Of a DNA stretch of 64,000 bases, positions 58,716 to 64,000 are shown piece after piece (position 1 is the first letter of the stretch; the number at the start of each line of letters is the position of its first letter). Source of the DNA: an uncultured Oscillospiraceae bacterium. Its GTDB lineage: Bacteria; Bacillota; Clostridia; Oscillospirales; Oscillospiraceae. Location of the stretch: assembly GCA_944385675.1 (NCBI GenBank), contig CALWYD010000046.1, positions 1-64,000 on the forward strand. The letters are read 5' to 3'. The translations under genes were made by a program, and so were the position numbers. A model generated the notes under the pieces. It was not told the origin of the DNA, did no database searches, and worked only from the letters and a program-made list of their open reading frames with translations.

Positions 58716-59966
58716 TCACCGGCCCAGCCAGCGGGCATAGCCGGCGGCGGGGCCCACCCGGCCTACGGCGGACAGACTGGCCCCATCCCACTGGAAGATC
58801 TCCTCAGCCAGCTGCCGCAGTTGTTGGCGGGTTACCTGATCATAGGCCTCCAGCAGTTCTCTTTGGGTGCGAACACGGCCAAAGAGCAGCAGAGAGGAGC
58901 CCAGGCTGCTCATCCGGTTCTGTACCGATTCTTCTCCCATAATGAGCCCGGCTTTGGCCTGTTCCCGAACCCGATCCAGTTCCTCCTGGGTGGGGCCCTG
59001 ATCGGCCAGACGGCACACAACCTCCCGCAGAGCATCCAGAGCCCGATCCTCCTGCTCCCGGTTCAAAGCGGTGTAGATTCCCAAAAGGCCGGCATCTGCG
59101 TAGTCGGAGACATAGGAGCAGACGGTGTAGCACAGTCCCCGCTCCTCCCGCAGGGTCTGGAACAGCCGGGAGGAGCACCCGCCACCCAGCAGGGCGTTAA
59201 GGAGCACCAGCTGCTGCCGCCTGGGATCCAGGTAGCTGAAAGCGGGGAAGGCCAACAGCAGGTGGTTTTGTTCGATGGCCTTTTTCCGGGCGGTGACGGC
59301 GGGGCGGAAACGGGCAGGAGCCGGGGAGGAGACAGGGCCCGGTTCCAACCCGGAGAGCAGCCCCGCCAGGTCATCCACCTGCTTCTGGGTAAAGCTGCCC
59401 GCCAGGGCGGCCACCATGGCCCCGGGCTGGTAGTGCTGCTGCTGCCACCGGCGAAGTCCCTCACCGGTCATCCCGGCCAGGGTGGCCTGGGTACCCAGGA
59501 TAGGCCGGGCCAGGGGGCAGCCCTTGTAGACCGCCCCGGCCAGCCGCTCAGCGGTCAGATCCTCGGGCGCGTCCTCATACATGCCGATTTCCTCCAGGAT
59601 GACCCCCCGCTCCAGTTCCACGTCCTCCTGGTCAAAGCGGGAGTGAAAAAGCATGTCACTTAAGATGTCCAGCCCTCGATCCAGGTGCTTGTCCAGCACC
59701 CGGGTATAAAAACAGGTGTGATCTTTGGTGGTATAGGCGTTAAATTGGCCTCCCAGCTCGTCCATATCCCGGGCCAGCTGGCCGGCGCTGCGGCGGTCAG
59801 TGCCCTTAAAGAGCATGTGCTCAATAAAGTGGGCAGAGCCATTTTCCTCCGGAAGTTCATATCGGGAGCCGGCGCCGATGAAAAAGCCAAGAGCGGCGGA
59901 GCGGGCGTCAGGCACTTGGCAAGTAACCAGCCGGGCCCCGTTGGGAAGGGTAATTGTCTGATACAT
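58716..59966 (-). CDS. M16-family zinc metallopeptidase
   Basis: This 416-residue protease of the insulinase/processing-peptidase family has the inverted zinc motif HFIEH at residues 46-50, with the downstream Glu in ELERGVILEEIGMYEDAPED. The C-terminal half is the inactive-like second domain (LLNALLGGGCSSRLFQTLREERG). The single-gene, about 400-residue form is usual in Firmicutes, as in Bacillus YmxG. Cytosolic location is expected since no signal is visible. GGAGG is six bases before the ATG at 59966. Confidence 0.92.
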   Translation of the reverse strand: MYQTITLPNGARLVTCQVPDARSAALGFFIGAGSRYELPEENGSAHFIEHMLFKGTDRRSAGQLARDMDELGGQFNAYTTKDHTCFYTRVLDKHLDRGLDILSDMLFHSRFDQEDVELERGVILEEIGMYEDAPEDLTAERLAGAVYKGCPLARPILGTQATLAGMTGEGLRRWQQQHYQPGAMVAALAGSFTQKQVDDLAGLLSGLEPGPVSSPAPARFRPAVTARKKAIEQNHLLLAFPAFSYLDPRRQQLVLLNALLGGGCSSRLFQTLREERGLCYTVCSYVSDYADAGLLGIYTALNREQEDRALDALREVVCRLADQGPTQEELDRVREQAKAGLIMGEESVQNRMSSLGSSLLLFGRVRTQRELLEAYDQVTRQQLRQLAEEIFQWDGASLSAVGRVGPAAGYARWLGR

Positions 59967-60117
59967 AGTGCCTCCTGCAGCGATGTAGTCTCTTTATTGC
60001 AGCAGTATAGCATAAAAGGGCGGCTGCGTCCACGCCGACGGGAAGGGAAAAATTTTTCCTTCCATGTATAACCTCTTTCCAGCCTGTCCAAAATAGGGCT
60101 ACGGAGGTGGTTTTTTC

Positions 60118-60879
60118 TTGAACAGACGAACCATACTGAAAAAAATGGGCGACTTTGTGCTGGGAAAGGGCTTTTACATCATCCTGTTCCTGTGCGTCGC
60201 CACCATAGGAATTTCCGGCTATTATCTCATTCGGGGAGGGGACACACCCCAGGGGGACACGGAGCCGGTTACCGGCAACCCCACTTTGGTGCTCCCGGAT
60301 GACCAGACGGACAGACTTCAGCCCCAGCAGGGGTCGGATTCTGAGAAGGACCAGGAGGAGCCGATCCAGAGCCAGCAGCCCGACCAGTCCGCTGCCGATC
60401 AGGAGGAGCAGACCCTCCAGAATCAGACGGAGCCGGTAGTGGAGGCGGAGCCGGAGTCATCCGCTCCGGTGGTATATACCTGGCCGGTACAGGGGGAAAT
60501 CCTGAGGGACTTCAGCGTAGAAACCCTTTCCCTGGATCCCACTCTGGAGGACTGGCGCACCCATGGCGGGTTGGATATTGCAGCCCAGGTGGGCAACCAG
60601 GTGGTGGCCATGTGTCCGGGTACGGTGTCTGCCGTCTATGATGACGACCTGATGGGCACTACGGTGGTCATTGACCACGGGGAGGGCCTGATTTCCACCT
60701 ACTGTAATCTGGCCGGCCAGCCCACGGTGGAGTCCGGCGACAGAGTGGAGACAGGCAGCGTCATCGGTGCGGTAGGGTCTACGGCCATTGCCGAAAGCGG
60801 CCTGGGCAGCCACCTGCACCTGGAGGTAAGCCTAAACGGGGTGTTGGCAGACCCCCGGGATTATCTGCCGGAGAAATAA
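60118..60879 (+). CDS. M23 peptidase-domain membrane protein, SpoIIQ-like
   Basis: This 253-residue protein has a short cytosolic start, one membrane helix (about 19-39), an acidic Gln/Pro-rich linker (about 42-118) and a LytM/M23 domain with zinc ligands His149 and Asp153 in THGGLDIA and His in SHLHLEV. Clostridial SpoIIQ, which forms the forespore-mother cell channel with SpoIIIAH, has this layout and retains catalytic residues. A general cell-wall endopeptidase is the alternative. The start is TTG at 60118, nine bases after GGAGG. Confidence 0.78.
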   Translation: MNRRTILKKMGDFVLGKGFYIILFLCVATIGISGYYLIRGGDTPQGDTEPVTGNPTLVLPDDQTDRLQPQQGSDSEKDQEEPIQSQQPDQSAADQEEQTLQNQTEPVVEAEPESSAPVVYTWPVQGEILRDFSVETLSLDPTLEDWRTHGGLDIAAQVGNQVVAMCPGTVSAVYDDDLMGTTVVIDHGEGLISTYCNLAGQPTVESGDRVETGSVIGAVGSTAIAESGLGSHLHLEVSLNGVLADPRDYLPEK

Positions 60880-60891
60880 TGTAAGACATGG

Positions 60892-60925
60892 AAAAGGCCG
60901 CGGCGCATGGGCGCCGCGGCCTTTT
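60892..60925. terminator. Bidirectional terminator after the M23 gene
   Basis: AAAAGGCCGCGGCGC (60892-60906) pairs perfectly with GCGCCGCGGCCTTTT (60911-60925); it serves both the plus-strand M23 gene and the convergent minus-strand gene whose stop it overlaps. Confidence 0.9.
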
Positions 60926-61988
60926 AGTGCTCCAAGAGGGTATCCCGGATGTGCCGGGAAAATGCCTTCAGCCGCCCCTCTATTCCGGGCAGGGACAGGG
61001 CCTGGCCGGGGTCGTTGGCCGTCTCCATAAGGGCGAAGCGGCCGGGGAGATAAAAGGACTTGTTCATATTCATGGCGGCAATAAGCTGCCGGGCCAAAAT
61101 ATCCCCCCCGGAGTAGCCGGAGACCACCAGGGCGAAGAGGGCCTTGTCATAGAAGCGGGTCTGACGGAAGAGGGCGGTCAGGCGGTTAATAAAGGCGGCG
61201 AGGTTGGCGGACAGGGCGTCATTGTAGTTGGGGCAGAGCATCACCAGGGCGTCCGCCCGCCGCACGGCGGGGTAGACCTCCTCCTGCATCAGCCCCCCGT
61301 AAAAGCAGCCGCCCCGCTCTCCAAAGTGCAGGCACATGGTGTAGGGGCAGCCGGAGCAGTCAGACAGGGTTCCGTTGCGCAGGCCAATCTCCGTATAGGA
61401 GAAATCCTCCTCCCCCAGGTGTCCCCGAACCTGCTGCCACAGGGCCATGGTGTTGGAGGTGTGGTGGCTGGAGGCGTGAAGAACCAGCAGTTCCGGACGG
61501 ACGTGCCGGGGAAAGGACTCCTCCAGCAGCCGCCCCACCAGCTCCCGGGCGCAGGCCCGGTAGGCTCCGGCCCAGTCCGTTCCCAAATTCCGGGCCTGGA
61601 CGGTGAAGTTGACCAGGGTGTCGGTTCCCTCCACCAGGGGACGGCCCACAAAGGCACAGCCGGCCTGATTGGCTGCCAGTGTCAGCTCGGCGGCAGCGGA
61701 CTTGGTATACAGGGGGGAGGCCCCGTCCACAATGATTCCCCCGGTGCAGTCCTCCAGCAGCCTCGTTTCCCGCCGAAGCCGCTCCAGCATCCGTACATAC
61801 TCCAGGTTAATCCCCCACCGGCCCAGAGGAAGAGCAAAAAGCAGCCGTTTTCCGGCCAGATCTTCCAGCTCCTCCGCCCGGCGCAGTCTTACGACCTCCT
61901 GTCCCTCCAGGGCGTGGGAGAGCACCGCCTCCAGCCGGGCCTCGTCCCCGGGGCGGTCGGCGGGGGGCATAACCAGAACCAGAGACAT
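60924..61988 (-). CDS. Flavodoxin-fold reductase-like protein with unassigned N-terminal domain
   Basis: In this 354-residue protein, residues about 165-354 look like an NADPH-dependent FMN reductase / iron-sulfur flavoprotein domain: LLVLHASSHHTSNTMALW for the FMN phosphate loop, a Cys set CSGCPYTMC, and CPNYNDALSANLAAFINRL. Residues 1-160 form a separate domain (with LLFALPLGRWGINLEYVRML) that I do not recognise. The ATG at 61988 has AAGG eight bases upstream. It is 27 bases downstream of the LDH-fold gene, so the two are probably cotranscribed. Reaction unknown. Confidence 0.72.
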   Translation of the reverse strand: MSLVLVMPPADRPGDEARLEAVLSHALEGQEVVRLRRAEELEDLAGKRLLFALPLGRWGINLEYVRMLERLRRETRLLEDCTGGIIVDGASPLYTKSAAAELTLAANQAGCAFVGRPLVEGTDTLVNFTVQARNLGTDWAGAYRACARELVGRLLEESFPRHVRPELLVLHASSHHTSNTMALWQQVRGHLGEEDFSYTEIGLRNGTLSDCSGCPYTMCLHFGERGGCFYGGLMQEEVYPAVRRADALVMLCPNYNDALSANLAAFINRLTALFRQTRFYDKALFALVVSGYSGGDILARQLIAAMNMNKSFYLPGRFALMETANDPGQALSLPGIEGRLKAFSRHIRDTLLEH

Positions 61989-62015
61989 GGTTGTCACCTT
62001 CTTGTCAAATTGGGG

Positions 62016-63254
62016 TCACAGCACCGCCTTCAGATGCTCCGCCGCCTGGCGGATGTGGCCGAACAGGGGGTCGGGGATGTGGGGCAGCAGTTCTGTCTCC
62101 ACCCCGGCGGGGGTATAGCGATTCTTACAGCCCAGGTAGATCCCGTCTAGGAACACCGACCCACAGTGCCACTCCCCCCGCAGGGTGAGCAGCAGGGACA
62201 GGGCGCCGGAAGACAGGGCAGGAGCCACATAGGGCTTAAAGCCAATCTCCCGCATCTTCAAATTGGCGGTGACGGTCAGCTCAGTCAGCTCCCGGGACAG
62301 GGCCTCGTCGTAGTGCTCCAGGGAGTTGGCAATAAACAGCCCCGTGCCGTGGGGGCCGAAGGAACGTCCCTGGGTGAGGAAGGAGGCAAAGCGGCTGTCC
62401 CGCTTGGCGTAGTAGGCCGCCCGGGCATTCATGACCCCCAGCCCAAAGCCCTGTACCTGCTCGGGACGCAGACCCTTTCCATCCCAGACGCCGTTCTCAT
62501 CCCGGTTGCTCTCCAAATAGGCGGTCTTGGCCAGGGGATCCACCGGGTCGGACACGGCACACCACAGGCCCCGGAATTGGGCGGCCCGGGCCATTTTGGC
62601 GTAGTGGGAGACAATTTTGGCGTTGGCCTCAAACTGATACATCCGCACGTCCTTCACGTCTGAGCCAACGGGGGGAATACCCTTGGAGGCCACGAACACA
62701 AACACGTCGCAGTCGAACAGCTGCTCCGGAGAGACCACCTCCACCTCGGGGAAGGCGTGGTAGTCCCAGGGCAGGGAAATCTGGCCCATCTCAAACTCCC
62801 ACCGGGCGGTAATCTGCTGGGACAGGTCGCAGATGCCTATGGAGGAAATCACATCCCCGCCCAGCAGCTTCAGTCCGGTGAGCAGGGTGGAGCCCACGTC
62901 CCCGATAGCCAGGATGTTTACCCGCTTTTTCCCCGTCCCTGGGGCGGAGGACAAAAGCCCTTCCCAGCCCGGACGGTTCTGGTTGAGGGCGGTGAGCCGG
63001 CCCTCCCGAATGGCGGAGGCGGTGGGGCCGTCCACCTGGGTGGCGGGCAGACGGGAGGCGTCCAGCACCTCCAGCCCACAGGGGTTCTCCAGTTGACCGG
63101 GGTGGTTTACCTTGAAAGAGCCCCGCCCCAGCACCGGGTCGCCCCCCACCAGGGCGCAGAGGGGGCCGGAGCCGGGAGGGGTCACCTCCGGCCCAAAGTC
63201 CTTCAGAGGATGGAGGGAGACCAAATTGGCCCCCAAATAATTGTAATAATACAT
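62016..63254 (-). CDS. Divergent lactate/malate dehydrogenase-fold protein
   Basis: This is a 412-residue protein. After about 105 unusual N-terminal residues it shows an LDH-like layout: VNILAIGDVGSTLL (Gly118 and Gly121, with the first Gly of GxGxxG replaced), CDVFVFVASKGIPPVGSDVKDVRM, the WCAVSDPVDPLAK equivalent of the SNPVD motif (234-239), and FGPHG with a His at 302 where LDHs have the catalytic GEHG. The substrate loop differs from true LDH. Function unknown; it is probably an NAD-dependent dehydrogenase or a repurposed fold. It lies between a flavodoxin-like and a phosphoribosyltransferase-like gene. Confidence 0.72.
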   Translation of the reverse strand: MYYYNYLGANLVSLHPLKDFGPEVTPPGSGPLCALVGGDPVLGRGSFKVNHPGQLENPCGLEVLDASRLPATQVDGPTASAIREGRLTALNQNRPGWEGLLSSAPGTGKKRVNILAIGDVGSTLLTGLKLLGGDVISSIGICDLSQQITARWEFEMGQISLPWDYHAFPEVEVVSPEQLFDCDVFVFVASKGIPPVGSDVKDVRMYQFEANAKIVSHYAKMARAAQFRGLWCAVSDPVDPLAKTAYLESNRDENGVWDGKGLRPEQVQGFGLGVMNARAAYYAKRDSRFASFLTQGRSFGPHGTGLFIANSLEHYDEALSRELTELTVTANLKMREIGFKPYVAPALSSGALSLLLTLRGEWHCGSVFLDGIYLGCKNRYTPAGVETELLPHIPDPLFGHIRQAAEHLKAVL

Positions 63255-63355
63255 GGCAATATCACTTTCCGTATTAATATCTGCTCTGCAGCCGGGATAT
63301 TTTTTGCCTCAGTCCCTGCCTGCAAGGCGGGGCCTCCCTTCCGCCGCAGCCGCTG

Positions 63356-64000
63356 CTACTGGTACTGGCGCAGCAGCTGTTCCAGGTCGTTTTCCAGGTA
63401 GACGGAGGCGGGCAGGTTGGGGTCGTAGTGCAGGCAGGTACCCTTGTCGGGGCACAGGGGGAGGATAACCGCCTCGGACAGGCGGGAGAGGGTGAGGCTG
63501 CGGCCGTATAGCATCTGGTACTCCTGCTCCAGGGTGGAGATGACATCCCGGGAGCACTCCAGGCAGGTACGGGAGAGCTGGAAAACCGCTTCTCTGCTGC
63601 ACTCGTCCTGGAACTGGGGGACGGCATAGGGCAGGATGTGGTTAATACCAGGCAGCAGGCCGGGAACCGGGGAAACAGGCCGGCGTACGGTGTCCCCTCC
63701 AATGAAGGGGTAGAGGGTGGATTCCACAAACCACTGCCTCAGCCGGGGCAGAAAGTAGACGCTGTCCACCGGTCGGTTCCAGGCCTGCATCAGATCCTTC
63801 CCATAGCCGGACAGCACACCCACCAGTACGGTGCGGATGGGCACATCCTCCTGTCGCAAAATGGGGTCCAGGGCACTCATGCGGAAGCCGGGGTGCATCA
63901 GGTCATCCACGAGAATGACCGGACGGTTGAAGGACTTGATCGTGCGGATTTGGCTGGGAATGGGGCTATAGTAGGGGAAGGCCTCGATGGTCTCCTCTTT
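63356..64000 (-). CDS. Phosphoribosyltransferase-like protein (partial)
   Basis: The frame is open from the right edge of the window to TAG at 63356, 215 codons, so the N-terminus lies outside. Near the edge it reads NRPVILVDDLMHPGFRMSAL, resembling the PRPP-binding signature of type I phosphoribosyltransferases (hydrophobic strand, then Asp-Asp, then a Gly loop). The C-terminal 140 residues, with cysteines in CLECSRD, match nothing I recognise. A GTG at 63910 is an internal codon within that motif, not a sensible start. It is the first visible gene of the terminal three-gene unit. Confidence 0.55.
   Translation of the reverse strand, partial: KEETIEAFPYYSPIPSQIRTIKSFNRPVILVDDLMHPGFRMSALDPILRQEDVPIRTVLVGVLSGYGKDLMQAWNRPVDSVYFLPRLRQWFVESTLYPFIGGDTVRRPVSPVPGLLPGINHILPYAVPQFQDECSREAVFQLSRTCLECSRDVISTLEQEYQMLYGRSLTLSRLSEAVILPLCPDKGTCLHYDPNLPASVYLENDLEQLLRQYQ

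Overview
The window reads as chromosomal DNA of a GC-rich, spore-forming Clostridia bacterium, most likely an Oscillospiraceae-type gut Firmicute (Flavonifractor/Lawsonibacter/Intestinimonas-like). This is inferred from gene content: spoIID, a SpoIIQ-like M23 protein, RNase Y, ZapA, DnaD and a DnaI-type helicase loader, a c-di-AMP receptor of the DarA/PstA family, an SLH-domain protein, a clostridial FeoA-FeoB fusion, DUF1846, and strong AGGAGG-type ribosome binding sites with GTG/TTG starts. I saw no tRNA, rRNA, CRISPR array, transposase or phage gene, so this is mostly housekeeping chromosome with a few regulatory oddities.

Layout. 1-3 kb: branched-chain amino-acid ABC transporter (livK, livH and a livM cut by the window edge), minus strand. 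3.3-8.5 kb, plus strand: trmO; a structured leader and darA; a coupled four-gene cassette (membrane-anchored MerR regulator, two tiny two-helix membrane proteins, YbjQ protein); L-lactate dehydrogenase; spoIID. 8.5-12.4 kb, minus strand: mnmE, preceded by a triple DnaA-box cluster and a hairpin-rich spacer, then an FAD dehydrogenase and a zinc-ribbon membrane protein. 12.6-15 kb: comEB and rny. 15-20.2 kb: glycogen/maltodextrin locus (glgP, malQ and a LacI-family regulator) with a perfect 18-bp operator before glgP. 20.4-23.2 kb: cytidylate-kinase-like protein, C26 glutamine amidotransferase, VanY-like carboxypeptidase. 23.3-28.8 kb: MacB-type efflux operon and an SLH protein. 29-33.4 kb: HAD phosphatase, feoAB, pta. 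33.6-36.3 kb: XRE regulator and lepA. 36.5-43.6 kb: pyrG, DUF1846 protein, an ATPase-only sensor kinase relative, gap, and a class V aminotransferase. 43.7-44.5 kb: folate ECF transporter folT behind a tetrahydrofolate riboswitch with terminator and antiterminator. 44.7-53.7 kb: Mrp ATPase and a long minus-strand cell-envelope/housekeeping series zapA - U32 - YczE-like - dut - maf - mreC - mreD - mrdA. 54.1-58.2 kb, plus strand: dnaD, helicase loader, lspA, rluD, XRE-membrane protein. 58.2-60.9 kb: CBS protein, M16 protease, SpoIIQ-like protein. 60.9-64 kb: a three-gene unit of a flavodoxin-fold protein, a divergent lactate-dehydrogenase-fold protein and a phosphoribosyltransferase-like protein cut by the window edge; its function is unknown to me.

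Most worth a second look: (i) the MerR cassette, where three consecutive proteins end in the same tail motif, each tail overlaps the next start, and one start is ACG instead of ATG through what would be a synonymous change; (ii) the unidentified structured RNA ahead of the c-di-AMP receptor gene; (iii) the THF riboswitch with an extra hairpin; (iv) the DnaA-box triplet next to mnmE; (v) an 11-bp terminator-like hairpin holding the ribosome binding site of the CBS gene; (vi) the terminal three-gene cluster.
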